The position numbers were made by a program, and so were the translations under genes. The notes beneath the pieces were generated by a model. That model did not search any database. It was given only the letters and a program-made list of their open reading frames with translations, and was not told where the DNA came from. A stretch of 64,000 bases of DNA from Brevibacillus_D fluminis_A (GTDB lineage: Bacteria; Bacillota; Bacilli; Brevibacillales; Brevibacillaceae). The stretch spans positions 310,001-374,000 of the forward strand of contig NZ_CM125436.1 of assembly GCF_052072235.1 (NCBI RefSeq), written 5' to 3'. This document shows positions 25,709 through 33,856 of the stretch, piece after piece (the first letter of the stretch is position 1; each line of letters starts with the position of its first letter).

Positions 25709-26844
25709 TGGGGAAACACGGAATGACTTGCATGGTTCTGCTGCTGGCCATGACTCTCCTCAGCGGCTGCTGGGACAGTCAGGAGCTGGAGCATCGGACA
25801 TCTGTTGTAGCCTTCGGCATTGAACGCTCACAGACCAATGGGCAGCTCATGCTCACAATCCAGATCCCCATCGCGCAAAAAATCATGGGTGGCATGGGCG
25901 GAATCAGAGGGCAGGAGGCCATCCGGGTGATGAGCGCGACAGGCAAAGACTTGCGAGAGGCGAATGCCCATTTGCAGATGCGGCTGAACCAGGAGCTTTT
26001 TTACGGACATGCCCGGATCTTGGTGATCAGTGAGGAGATGGCGAGAGAAGGGATCGACAAAATTCTCGATCCGTACCGACGGTCGCCGCAGGTCAGGCGC
26101 TTGATGTGGCCGATGGTCGTCAAAGGCTCGGCTCGGGAATTGCTGCTGGCCAACCCCAAGATCGAGCAAATCCCGACAATCTTCATCATCGACCTGCTTC
26201 GCAACGGGGCTCGCAGCGGCTTGATTCCCGATATCACGCTGGGGAAGGTATTCAACGATTATTCGGATCAGAGCATTGAAATGACGATGCATTACGTGTT
26301 GGCAAAGGAAAAGGAATTCAAATGGCATGGACTTGCGGTTTTTCGCGGCGACAAGCTGAGGGGAAGATTAACAGACGACGAGGTATGGTCGCTGCTTCAG
26401 CTGCGGGACGAAAAAATCGCCGGTCAGCTGGACGTTCCTTGTGAACAAACCCAAAAGGATCCCAGGAAGCTGGCGACCTTCCGCCCGAAAGCGATTCAGG
26501 TCAAAAAGTCGATCACGCCGAAAGGAAATTCGTACCGTGCCCAGTATCATGTGAGGCTGGAGGGGGACATTATCGAATCGCGCTGCCAGGTGGATTTCAG
26601 CCAGCCCCAAAATATCGAGCGCCTGCAGAAGGAATTGAACAAAGAAGGCGAAAGGCGGGCGAAGCGTTTGTTTGCCAAGCTTCAAAACGAGTACCATTCC
26701 GATGTATTGGGGCTGGGTATGCTGGCGAGAGCGACACAGCCGCATTGGTGGAACGCGAAAATGTGGCAGAAGACGTTTTCGGAGGGGTATATTCAGGCCA
26801 CCTATGATGTACGCATTCGGCGGACGGGCATGGAGATGCATTGA
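25705..26844 (+). CDS. Ger(x)C family germination lipoprotein, second copy
   Basis: This ~379-residue lipoprotein is a second complete Ger(x)C protein in tandem, with lipobox LLSGC followed by WDSQELEHRTSVVAFGIE. It is clearly homologous to the preceding protein along its whole length but well diverged (matching blocks such as ELFxGHxRxxxISEExARE and RRxPQxRRLxWPxxVKG). Two consecutive C genes behind one A and one B are unusual but not unique. The start may be GTG 25696 or ATG 25705/25708. Confidence 0.9.
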   Translation: MMGKHGMTCMVLLLAMTLLSGCWDSQELEHRTSVVAFGIERSQTNGQLMLTIQIPIAQKIMGGMGGIRGQEAIRVMSATGKDLREANAHLQMRLNQELFYGHARILVISEEMAREGIDKILDPYRRSPQVRRLMWPMVVKGSARELLLANPKIEQIPTIFIIDLLRNGARSGLIPDITLGKVFNDYSDQSIEMTMHYVLAKEKEFKWHGLAVFRGDKLRGRLTDDEVWSLLQLRDEKIAGQLDVPCEQTQKDPRKLATFRPKAIQVKKSITPKGNSYRAQYHVRLEGDIIESRCQVDFSQPQNIERLQKELNKEGERRAKRLFAKLQNEYHSDVLGLGMLARATQPHWWNAKMWQKTFSEGYIQATYDVRIRRTGMEMH

Positions 26845-26946
26845 TCAAACACTTCGACGCAGGCGGCATTCTTGTTTACCGTTATAAAAGTAACTATAAT
26901 TATTACAGTAAAGATGAAGAGACAGATTCAGGGAGGACGTTTGCTG

Positions 26947-28071
26947 ATGAATCCAAAATATAGCCCGTTCTTTGAGTCGCTTACGCTGAAAAGCGGAATT
27001 GCGTTGAAAAACCGCATCGTGCTGGCGCCGATGACGACGATCTCCGGGAACGAGGATGGAACGGTTTCCGATGCTGAGCTGCGGTATTATGCGCGCAGAT
27101 CGAAAGGCGTGGGAATGGTTGTGACAGCGTGCACGTATGTTACGCCAAATGGAAAAGGGTTTTCGGGGGAGTTCGCTGCGTACAGCGATGCGTTTATCCC
27201 CAGCCTGCAGCGTCTTGCCGCCACGATTAAAGAGCAGGGGGCAAAAGCGATCCTGCAAATGTTTCACGGAGGCAGGGAATGTCCGCCCGCTGTTGTCCCC
27301 AATGGCGTAGTCGTGAGCGCCAGCGCGGTGCCGAGCTTGCGGAACGCTGCAGTCGTCCCGCAAGCGCTGACGGATGATGAGGTGGCCGGAATCGTTAAAG
27401 ATTTTGGCGAGACGACGCGCCGGGCAATCGAGGCAGGCTTTGATGGCGTCGAGATTCACGGTGCCAATGGCTACCTGATCCAGCAGTTCTTCTCCCCGCA
27501 TTCCAACCGTCGCGATGACCGTTGGGGCGGAAGTGTCGAAGGACGCCTGGCGTTCCCGCTTGCGGTCGTTGATGAGGTGAAGCGGGTGGTAGCAGAGCAT
27601 GCGAAAGCGCCGTTTGCCGTCGGTTACCGTTTTTCGCCGGAGGAAGCCGAAGAGCCGGGGATCACGATGGCGGATACGTTCGTTCTTGTTGATGCGCTGG
27701 TGGAAAAAAATCTCGATTACCTCCATGTGTCGCTCAATGACTTCTGGTCCAAGCCGCGCCGCGGGGTCGAGGACACGTCGCGCTCCCGGATCGAGTTGAT
27801 TTTGGAACGTGTGGGCAACAAGGTGCCGGTGATCGGCGTCGGCTCTCTGTACACGCCTGACGATGTCGCCAAAGCGATGCAAACCGGCGTGCCGCTGATC
27901 GCCTTGGGGCGTGAGCTTGTGGTGGAGCCGGAGTGGGTGGAAAAAGTCGCGGAAGGCCGCGAAGCGGATATTGCCACGACCTTGACGCGCGACGATCAGG
28001 AGAAGCTGTCGATTCCTGACCAGATGTGGGGGATGATCGTCCATACGCCAGGCTGGTTTCCATTGGTGTAG
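26947..28071 (+). CDS. Old yellow enzyme-like NADH:flavin oxidoreductase
   Basis: This 374-residue TIM-barrel FMN protein shows the OYE motifs LKNRIVLAPMTT (about 20-31), GFDGVEIHGANGYLIQQFFSP with the catalytic/substrate HGAN, NRRDDRWGGS and the late IGVGSLYTP and ALGRELVVEPEW phosphate-binding elements. It probably reduces alpha,beta-unsaturated carbonyls. Start chosen at 26947, ten bases after GGGAGG. The upstream region has a TATAAT (26893-26898) within a GTTATAAAAGTAAC partial palindrome, possibly an operator. Confidence 0.9.
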   Translation: MNPKYSPFFESLTLKSGIALKNRIVLAPMTTISGNEDGTVSDAELRYYARRSKGVGMVVTACTYVTPNGKGFSGEFAAYSDAFIPSLQRLAATIKEQGAKAILQMFHGGRECPPAVVPNGVVVSASAVPSLRNAAVVPQALTDDEVAGIVKDFGETTRRAIEAGFDGVEIHGANGYLIQQFFSPHSNRRDDRWGGSVEGRLAFPLAVVDEVKRVVAEHAKAPFAVGYRFSPEEAEEPGITMADTFVLVDALVEKNLDYLHVSLNDFWSKPRRGVEDTSRSRIELILERVGNKVPVIGVGSLYTPDDVAKAMQTGVPLIALGRELVVEPEWVEKVAEGREADIATTLTRDDQEKLSIPDQMWGMIVHTPGWFPLV

Positions 28072-28086
28072 GGAAGAATGAAAAAC

Positions 28087-28117
28087 GAGGGCCGTCGGTT
28101 GCTGCTGACGGCCCTCG
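28087..28117. terminator. Hairpin between OYE gene and amidohydrolase remnant
   Basis: GAGGGCCGTC and GACGGCCCTC form a perfect ten-bp stem between convergent coding regions. The T run is poor, so it may be a weak or Rho-assisted terminator. Confidence 0.6.
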
Positions 28118-28135
28118 TCCATTGAAGCAAAACTG

Positions 28136-28506
28136 CTAGGGTGTAAGCTCCTCCGCATCGAAATGAATCTGCGGCGGCGCCTCGCGGAGCGGCAGGGAGT
28201 GCTTGTGCTCGTTCAGTACGGCAACCAGGTCAGCCATACTTTTTACCCGTGGATAGCCGAGGTCAATCCATGTATGACACATACCGTGCATCATCAGATG
28301 CGCGTGCGGGTCAATAAAGCCGGGAAGGAGACATTGCCCTTTCAGATCGATTTCGGTGGCATCGTCCCCGCCAATGCTTGGCGGCAGTCTGCAAGCGAGC
28401 CGACGCCGACGATTCGGTCGCCCCGAACGGCGATTGCTTCCGCTGCTTCCGCTGCCGTCATCGTTAAAATGGAACCGCCATGGAACAAAAAAGCTTGCTT
28501 TGTCAT
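28136..28506 (-). pseudogene. Amidohydrolase (YtcJ-like) remnant
   Basis: Starting at 28506, the frame encodes MTKQAFLFHGGSILTM... of a metal-dependent amidohydrolase and stops early. Adding one G on the coding strand in the C run at 28366-28369 restores EIDLKGQCLLPGFIDPHAHL, with the HxH metal motif, and continues to a stop at 28136-28138 for about 123 residues. Even so the protein is far short of the ~530 residues of the family, so most of the catalytic barrel is deleted. It is both frameshifted and truncated and should be inactive. Confidence 0.8.
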
Positions 28507-28644
28507 TGTGATTTTCCTCCCTGTATAGGTGACTTGTTTCTCGTGCAAAGGTAAAAAAGCAAGAACTGCGCCAAGTGCGTAAACGGTCGGCAACATGCGA
28601 GCGGAAACGGGAAACGACAGGGATTTGTTTGCGAAAAAAGGTGT

Positions 28645-28690
28645 TTCCTATACAGAATGGTATAAGTCACGATACGAATCTGTATAGGAA
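28645..28690. promoter_or_regulatory. 12-bp perfect inverted repeat
   Basis: TTCCTATACAGA (28645-28656) and TCTGTATAGGAA (28679-28690) are exact inverted repeats with a 22-base spacer containing GATACGA. It could be an operator for a lost or distant regulator; the half site also resembles the left end TATACAGATAGG of the 87-bp element. Confidence 0.6.
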
Positions 28691-28702
28691 TGCATAGAAA
28701 AA

Positions 28703-28942
28703 ATGCCAGCGGCGCAATATCCGTGGTACCAGGACGCCAATACCGAAAGCTGCTTGTTCAACCTCGGCGCAATAGTTTATCGGGTTCCGGTTCAGCACCA
28801 TTTTACCGCTACGCAGAAACGGGAAATGCTCGACCGGCCGCAGTTTCGTCGGGTCGAGCAGATCGAGAGCATCGTGCGGGCCGCATGGCGTGCCAATTCA
28901 AAGAGAAAACAAATCTTCAGATTAAATAATAGGCATAATTGA
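28703..28942 (+). CDS. Unrecognised 79-residue open frame
   Basis: I do not recognise it. The frame encodes a soluble, aromatic-rich sequence (YPWYQDANTESC near the start, then a basic C terminus). There is no convincing ribosome binding site and it follows an inverted repeat. It may be the tail of a decayed gene or a chance frame. Confidence 0.3.
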   Translation: MPAAQYPWYQDANTESCLFNLGAIVYRVPVQHHFTATQKREMLDRPQFRRVEQIESIVRAAWRANSKRKQIFRLNNRHN

Positions 28943-28961
28943 TGTCCTAGGAGGAATGAGG

Positions 28962-30227
28962 ATGCGTTTGCCCTTTTCAAATAAAGCCTGGTTTGCCCTT
29001 TCGATAGCAGCAACCTGCATGTTGGCCGCCACGCCCGGCTGGGCTGATAATAGTGCCAGTGACAAAAAAGAAGATACCGTGTCTGTCGCAAATGCGATGA
29101 CTGCCGGTGCGGCGACCGGTTCACAAACTTCCGCAACAGGAGCCATCGCGACAACATCCGCTGCGGTCACAACAACCAACACGGCGGCCGCCCCTGGTAC
29201 TTCAGCAACCGATGCGGTAAGCGACAACACCTTGACATTGGCCAAAGCGATCGAGATCGGCTTGCAATCGAACTCCAGCTTGCGCTCGCTGCGCCTGCAG
29301 ATCGATTCGGCGGATACCAACGCGATTTTGGTCAATTCGCAAATCAAAAAGATTTCCGCAGATGATATCGACTCCCTTGATGCCGCCAAATCGAAGTATT
29401 ACAAAGACCAGCAAAACAAAATGTCGCAGCAAATTAACGATCTGTCCTATAAAGCGACGGAGAGCAAAACAAAGCTGCAAATCCAGAAGCTCTATTACGA
29501 CTGCCTGAACGCGCAGGCCGAGCTGGAGCAGCAGCAGCGCAGCGCGGAGCGCATCCAGAAAAACCTGGATATGGTCAACACCAAGCTGAAAGCGGGTACA
29601 GTGCCAAAAACCGACTTGCTGTCCGCACAGGTGAGCGTGACGAATGCGAAGGCATCTTTGCTCAGCGCGCAAAATGCGGTAACGGTCGCCTTCTTGAACT
29701 TGAACAACTACCTGGGTGTCGATTTGGACAAAAAGTGGACGTTGGTCAAGGAAACGCAGCTGACGAAGCCGACAATTGGCAGCCTGGATGAGGCGTTGAA
29801 GCAAGCTGGCGAAAAGCGTTACGAAATTCAGCAAAAGCAAAACGAGATCCAGCTCGCCGAATTGAATGTCGAGCTGTTCCAAAAGTATTCGGCCCTGTCG
29901 ACCTATCAAGGCTCCATGGCAAAAAATGATCTGGAAGCGACGAAAATCGATCTGGAGGATACGAAACGCAGCATTGAAGTGGAAGTAAAACAGGCGTATT
30001 TCAATATGGAAGCATCCCTGTCCAGCGTCGACATGTACAAGGAGTCGCAGGCTATGGCGGAAGAAAATTTCCGCGCAGCACAGATTCGCTATGAGAACGG
30101 GTTGTCCACTTCTCTGGATGTTGTGCAGGCGGAGGAAGAGCTGACCAAAACGGAAAACCAGTACAACAAGGCAGTCAACAGCGCGAACATTTCCGTCGTG
30201 ACCTTCCAGAATGCGATCGGGGAGTAA
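28962..30227 (+). CDS. TolC family protein (outer-membrane-efflux-like) in a Gram-positive context
   Basis: This 421-residue secreted protein has a signal peptide (about 1-28, ending near GWA-DNS), a Thr/Ala/Ser-rich linker (about 40-85), then two long helical OEP-type repeats (about 90-250 and 260-420) with TLAKAIEIGLQSNSSLRSLRLQI and the repeat signature NGLSTSLDVVQAEEELTKTENQYNKA. It is the periplasmic coiled-coil architecture of TolC, without evident outer-membrane strands. No transporter or adaptor gene lies beside it. AGGAGG lies eight bases before the chosen ATG. Confidence 0.85.
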   Translation: MRLPFSNKAWFALSIAATCMLAATPGWADNSASDKKEDTVSVANAMTAGAATGSQTSATGAIATTSAAVTTTNTAAAPGTSATDAVSDNTLTLAKAIEIGLQSNSSLRSLRLQIDSADTNAILVNSQIKKISADDIDSLDAAKSKYYKDQQNKMSQQINDLSYKATESKTKLQIQKLYYDCLNAQAELEQQQRSAERIQKNLDMVNTKLKAGTVPKTDLLSAQVSVTNAKASLLSAQNAVTVAFLNLNNYLGVDLDKKWTLVKETQLTKPTIGSLDEALKQAGEKRYEIQQKQNEIQLAELNVELFQKYSALSTYQGSMAKNDLEATKIDLEDTKRSIEVEVKQAYFNMEASLSSVDMYKESQAMAEENFRAAQIRYENGLSTSLDVVQAEEELTKTENQYNKAVNSANISVVTFQNAIGE

Positions 30228-30369
30228 GCGGCAGCTGTCCCTCATGGATTGAGTCGAACGCCGGCTTCGACCGGTGTAATACAGATGCGGATTACGTCCC
30301 CGTTACATAATTGTCCGGGGCGCGGGTGAATACTAAATCCGGTTCAATTCACCAACAGGAGGGATTACC

Positions 30370-31026
30370 ATGGCTGCGCAAATGGGTGCACATGAGGTAA
30401 TGGAGCTGCATGAGGTTTTAAGCGGGACGATCAATGCGATCAATACATTCGAGCTGTACCGTCCGTATGTGAAGGACCCGCAACTGATGGCGCTTTTGGA
30501 CCGCCATCTGCAATTCATGACACAGGAGTACAATAATCTCGCCCAGGCTGTCAATCAGCAAGGGATGGGCGCTGCGATGGGCGTGCCGTATCGCGCGCCT
30601 AAAATGATGAACCCCGTCATGGGGCTGCACCAGCCAAAGCCGCAGCATCCCAACGCTTCCGCCCATGAAATGAGTGATGAGGATGTGGCCTGCGGCATGC
30701 TCGGGTGTCACAAGGCTTCGGCAAGCATGCAAATCGTGGCGACCCAGGAGATCGTGCATCCCCAATTGCGCCGCATGGTGCAGCAAGGAGCAGTCAACTG
30801 CTCGGAGATGTCGTATGAAGTATTCCAGTACATGAATCAAAAAGGGTACTACCAGGTTCCGACGTTGGCCGATGTGACAACCAACACCGCGACTACCATG
30901 TATCAGCCGACGACGATGGTGCCGACCGGCATGCAGCCAGCCCCCATGCAGCAAATGATGCAAGCGCCAATGATGCAGCAGCCGCTCATGCAGAATCAGC
31001 AGCAGACGTATCAAACACATATGTAA
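30370..31026 (+). CDS. CotF-domain spore coat protein
   Basis: This 218-residue protein has a CotF/ferritin-like helical region in about residues 8-65 (HEVMELHEVLSGTINAINTFELYRPYVKDPQLMALLDRH) and a second near 125-155, followed by a Met/Gln/Pro-rich tail. It is expected in the spore coat or on the outer spore surface. GGAGGG lies seven bases before the start. A strong terminator follows at 31051-31080, and the cotJ operon lies next. Confidence 0.85.
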   Translation: MAAQMGAHEVMELHEVLSGTINAINTFELYRPYVKDPQLMALLDRHLQFMTQEYNNLAQAVNQQGMGAAMGVPYRAPKMMNPVMGLHQPKPQHPNASAHEMSDEDVACGMLGCHKASASMQIVATQEIVHPQLRRMVQQGAVNCSEMSYEVFQYMNQKGYYQVPTLADVTTNTATTMYQPTTMVPTGMQPAPMQQMMQAPMMQQPLMQNQQQTYQTHM

Positions 31027-31050
31027 ACGCAATTGAAAAAACGGATGATC

Positions 31051-31080
31051 GACCCCGCCTTGCGATAAGGCGGGGTTTTT
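31051..31080 (+). terminator. Terminator after the CotF-like gene
   Basis: ACCCCGCCTT-GCGAT-AAGGCGGGGT followed by Ts, a strong hairpin. Confidence 0.9.
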
Positions 31081-31082
31081 CC

Positions 31083-31106
31083 TATACAGATAGCCAGGTT
31101 TTCTAA
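31083..31106 (+). repeat. Internally deleted copy of the 87-bp element
   Basis: The first ten bases of the element (TATACAGATA) are joined directly to its last fourteen (GCCAGGTTTTCTAA), removing both hairpins. As in the two full copies it follows a terminator T run and is in the same orientation. Confidence 0.7.
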
Positions 31107-31209
31107 TTGTCCCGCCAAAATTATGGGTATTCGCCCTTGCACCGCCTACTGGGTGTTTGACATATAGTAAAGGGTCTAGTCGATTTCTTTGTCGAGGAGG
31201 TAATGTACG

Positions 31210-31455
31210 TTGCAATCGCAGGAAAGAGTCTGGTTTCCTTTTGTCGGCCCCTACGATCCATGCCCGCCGGAGCGCATCAAAAGCTATGTGATTCCCCCAA
31301 ACCTGACGATGGGATTTCAGCCGTGTGATCTCCCGCAGTATTCGGCTATGGAAGCGCTCGGCGTGGGGACGTTGTGGCCGGCCTTTTTTAGTCCGTATCG
31401 GAGCAATCGGGGAAGAGGGAGGGTGACGACGGAATGTCGGACCGAATCGAGGTAG
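31210..31455 (+). CDS. cotJA: Spore coat-associated protein CotJA
   Basis: This 81-residue protein has the CotJA signature FPFVGPYDPCPPERIKSY and PPNLTMGFQP with GTLWPAFFSPY. It belongs to the mother-cell-expressed cotJ operon whose products join the spore coat. The start is a TTG at 31210 behind GAGGAGG (31195-31201); the nearby ATG at 31203 is out of frame. It overlaps cotJB by 22 bases. Confidence 0.9.
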   Translation: MQSQERVWFPFVGPYDPCPPERIKSYVIPPNLTMGFQPCDLPQYSAMEALGVGTLWPAFFSPYRSNRGRGRVTTECRTESR

Positions 31456-31703
31456 ATGAGCAATACTATCGCATGCTGGAGCAGCTCCAAGCAGTTGATT
31501 TCGTATTGTGTGAATTGAATCTGTATTTGGATACGCATCCGGATGACGCAGGTGCCGTGCAGCAATATAACCAAAACGTCCAGGAGCGTTGGCGGCTCGC
31601 TCATGAGTTCGAGTGCCAATACGGCCCGTTGATGAACCTGGGACACAGCTATTCCGCATGCCCGTGGCAATGGGTGGATTTGCCTTGGCCCTGGCAGGTA
31701 TAA
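31434..31703 (+). CDS. cotJB: Spore coat protein CotJB
   Basis: This 89-residue protein has the CotJB pattern YYRMLEQLQAVDFVLCELNLYLDTHP and the C-terminal PWQWVDLPWPWQV. It overlaps cotJA and precedes cotJC by 29 bases. Its molecular role in the coat is not established. Confidence 0.92.
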   Translation: MSDRIEVDEQYYRMLEQLQAVDFVLCELNLYLDTHPDDAGAVQQYNQNVQERWRLAHEFECQYGPLMNLGHSYSACPWQWVDLPWPWQV

Positions 31704-31732
31704 AGATAGAGCAGTAGGAGGAGTAAATCGCG

Positions 31733-32302
31733 ATGTGGATTTATGAAAAAAAATTACAATATCCCGTTCGAGTCAGCAAGTGCGATCCGAGAATGGCCAA
31801 ATTCCTCATTGAGCAATATGGGGGATCCGACGGAGAATTGGCTGCTGCTTTGCGTTATTTGAATCAACGCTATACCATTCCCAACAAGGTTATCGGCCTG
31901 CTGACAGATATTGGCACTGAGGAATTTGCCCACCTTGAAATGATCGCGACCATGGTTTACAAGCTTACCAAAGACGCGACGCCGGAAGACATGGAAGCAG
32001 CGGGCTTGGGTGCACACTACGCCAATCATGACAAGGCGCTGTTTTACGAAAATGCCGCAGGGGTGCCATGGACGGCTGCCTATATTGCGTCAAAAGGCGA
32101 TCCGATCGCCGATTTGTATGAAGACATCGCCGCCGAAGAAAAAGCGCGGGCGACGTATCAATGGCTGATCGATATGACGGATGATGTCGATTTGCAGGAT
32201 AGTTTGAAATTTTTGCGCCAGCGGGAGATTATTCATGCGCAGCGGTTTAGTGAAGCTGTAGAGATTTTGAAGGAAGAGCAGGGGAGACAGAAGTTTTTTT
32301 AG
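31733..32302 (+). CDS. cotJC: Manganese catalase CotJC
   Basis: This 189-residue four-helix-bundle protein is a spore-coat manganese catalase-like protein. The di-manganese ligands are suggested by E(E)FAHLEM (about 64-70), YEDIAAEEKAR (about 130-140) and REIIHAQRF (about 163-171). Length is normal and the frame intact. Its terminator follows at 32311-32342. Two damaged extra copies of its 3' part lie downstream at 34290-35637 and 37347-37468. Confidence 0.94.
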   Translation: MWIYEKKLQYPVRVSKCDPRMAKFLIEQYGGSDGELAAALRYLNQRYTIPNKVIGLLTDIGTEEFAHLEMIATMVYKLTKDATPEDMEAAGLGAHYANHDKALFYENAAGVPWTAAYIASKGDPIADLYEDIAAEEKARATYQWLIDMTDDVDLQDSLKFLRQREIIHAQRFSEAVEILKEEQGRQKFF

Positions 32303-32310
32303 CGTGATGG

Positions 32311-32342
32311 AAGAGGGGAGCCGAAGGGCTCTCCTTTTTTTT
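32311..32342 (+). terminator. Terminator of the cotJ operon
   Basis: GGGAGCC-GAA-GGGCTCTCC-like stem followed by eight Ts. Both cotJC relics carry a decayed version of the same hairpin. Confidence 0.85.
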
Positions 32343-32794
32343 CGTATAAGACTTCCATAAAAATAGAGGGAACCATGTATTTTATTCTTGACATCGATCT
32401 TTTCCCCCTTCGGTTTACGACCACGGGTGGAGCTACCAGGAAAGCGAGGAGTCGACCAGCCAGTAGCAACGGGGGCGGTGGTCGGCACGGCCAGAGATAT
32501 GAGAGCAGCAGGTAGCTAGGGCGTCGTATGCGAATAGGGACTGTTTGGCTGTAGGAATGTTAATGAAAGTTTTACTTTTGTAGTTGCATTTACATTACGA
32601 TGTCATCTTTGTATAATGATAAGTAGGAATAGCAAGACTATGTAAGTGATATAATATTAAGGTATTAATTTTTAGAAGTTGGATATTAATTTTTTGTAAG
32701 AAGAAACTAAAGGATAATTATTTAATGAACTCCAGTATGCTATTGAACCAACTACGGAACATTTTTTCAGAATATTCATTTAAGGGGTATGGGC
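32343..32794. other. Intergenic region after cotJ, possible transposase scrap
   Basis: The left part (32390-32490) is GC-rich and, on the minus strand, encodes a stretch PRFPGSSTRGRKPKGEKIDV that looks like a piece of coding sequence, perhaps a transposase end, with no intact gene around it. The right part is AT-rich with two TATAAT-like elements (about 32614 and 32651) that may drive the following toxin-antitoxin pair. Confidence 0.4.
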
Positions 32795-33073
32795 ATGAGA
32801 AAAGGGGCACAAGAAAGGATGGTTGCAACTAGCAAACTGTCAGCCAAGGGCCAGGTAGTTATTCCGGCAGAGATTCGTAAAATTATGGGGTTAGAGGAAG
32901 GGGATAGTGTTAGATACATCATCAATGGTGATGGAGAAATCAAACTTGTACCTATAAAAAGGGCCTCTGTACTGGATCTTTTTGGTTCTCTGCAACCAAC
33001 AAAGCCTGTATCGCGTGATTTTGCAGAGATGCGGGATAAAATGCGTGAGGCGAGAGAGGAAAAATACCGGTAA
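32795..33073 (+). CDS. AbrB/VapB-type antitoxin
   Basis: This 92-residue protein has a SpoVT/AbrB swapped-hairpin DNA-binding domain at about residues 9-55 (SKLSAKGQVVIPAEIRKIMGLEEGDSVRYII) and a charged C terminus suited to toxin binding. Start chosen at 32795, eight bases after AAGGGG. It precedes a PIN-domain gene by 20 bases, a classical type II toxin-antitoxin order; the antitoxin should also autoregulate the operon. Confidence 0.88.
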   Translation: MRKGAQERMVATSKLSAKGQVVIPAEIRKIMGLEEGDSVRYIINGDGEIKLVPIKRASVLDLFGSLQPTKPVSRDFAEMRDKMREAREEKYR

Positions 33074-33093
33074 GAAGGGAACGGGTTTAACGC

Positions 33094-33516
33094 GTGAGCA
33101 CACGGCATTTACTCGATACAAACATTCTGATTCGCTACTTAACCAACGACCACGAAACGCATTCACCGCAAGCATTGCAACTTATGAGACGTGCAGTTGA
33201 TGGAGAACTGGTGCTTTATCTTGATTCGTTAGTGTTGGCAGAGAGCGTGTGGGTACTGCAAAAAGTGTATGAGTTCCCACGAAATAAAATTGCTACTACA
33301 CTCATGCGGTTGGTGGAATTTGAAGGAATTGAGTCACCTGATAAGAGAAGCATGACTTTGGCCTTACAGCTATATGAGCAGCATAATGTAGATTATGCTG
33401 ATGCGTATCTCGCTGCAAAAGCAGAAATCATGGGTGATATTCAGGTCGTGACCTTTAATACAAAGGATTTTAACAAGCTGGGAGTCAATAACTGCAAACC
33501 CGAGGAAATCGAGTAG
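33094..33516 (+). CDS. PIN-domain toxin (VapC-like)
   Basis: This 140-residue PIN-domain protein shows the acidic nuclease residues in LLDTNILIRYL (Asp8), LAESVWVL (Glu near 47) and DYADAYLA (Asp near 99 and 101). PIN toxins cut RNA, often tRNA, and are held by the upstream antitoxin. It starts with GTG at 33094. Composition is AT-rich like the surrounding accessory stretch. Confidence 0.88.
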   Translation: MSTRHLLDTNILIRYLTNDHETHSPQALQLMRRAVDGELVLYLDSLVLAESVWVLQKVYEFPRNKIATTLMRLVEFEGIESPDKRSMTLALQLYEQHNVDYADAYLAAKAEIMGDIQVVTFNTKDFNKLGVNNCKPEEIE

Positions 33517-33856
33517 GATAAAAACACGTTGCTACCATGCAGCGTGTTTTTGGTTTGCAATATATGTGTGGCACATACCGGGACGGAAATTGATAAAAAA
33601 AGAAACCCTCCGTGCGGAGAGCATCGATTGTCATTTTTCCTAACGGCCGTGTTTCCATGAATTCATGCTCCACCGTTCCGACGATGTTCTGATTTTCGAG
33701 AGCAGTCAATGAACCGGTACTGTTGATATTGCTGGAGGAGTTTGAGTCTATTTTGATCGTGTTGTTACTGGTAGCGGTGGCAACTGCGATTGCCCCTGCC
33801 TGCTGGGGTTGGCTAATTTGCCCGCCATCACCGTTCCCACCTGATGATAAACTCAT
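33485..33856 (-). CDS. Hypothetical protein with Gly/Ser/Asn-rich N terminus
   Basis: I do not recognise this 123-residue protein. The first ~55 residues are low-complexity (Gly, Ser, Asn, Gln, Ala), then a conserved-looking block with ENQNIVGTVEHEFMETRP, and a C terminus rich in aromatics and Cys that may be an out-of-family extension. AGGGAGGT lies well placed before the start, so it is expressed. It overlaps the 3' end of the PIN toxin gene by 32 bases on the opposite strand. A spore-surface role is possible but not shown. Confidence 0.6.
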   Translation of the reverse strand: MSLSSGGNGDGGQISQPQQAGAIAVATATSNNTIKIDSNSSSNINSTGSLTALENQNIVGTVEHEFMETRPLGKMTIDALRTEGFFFYQFPSRYVPHIYCKPKTRCMVATCFYPTRFPRVCSY

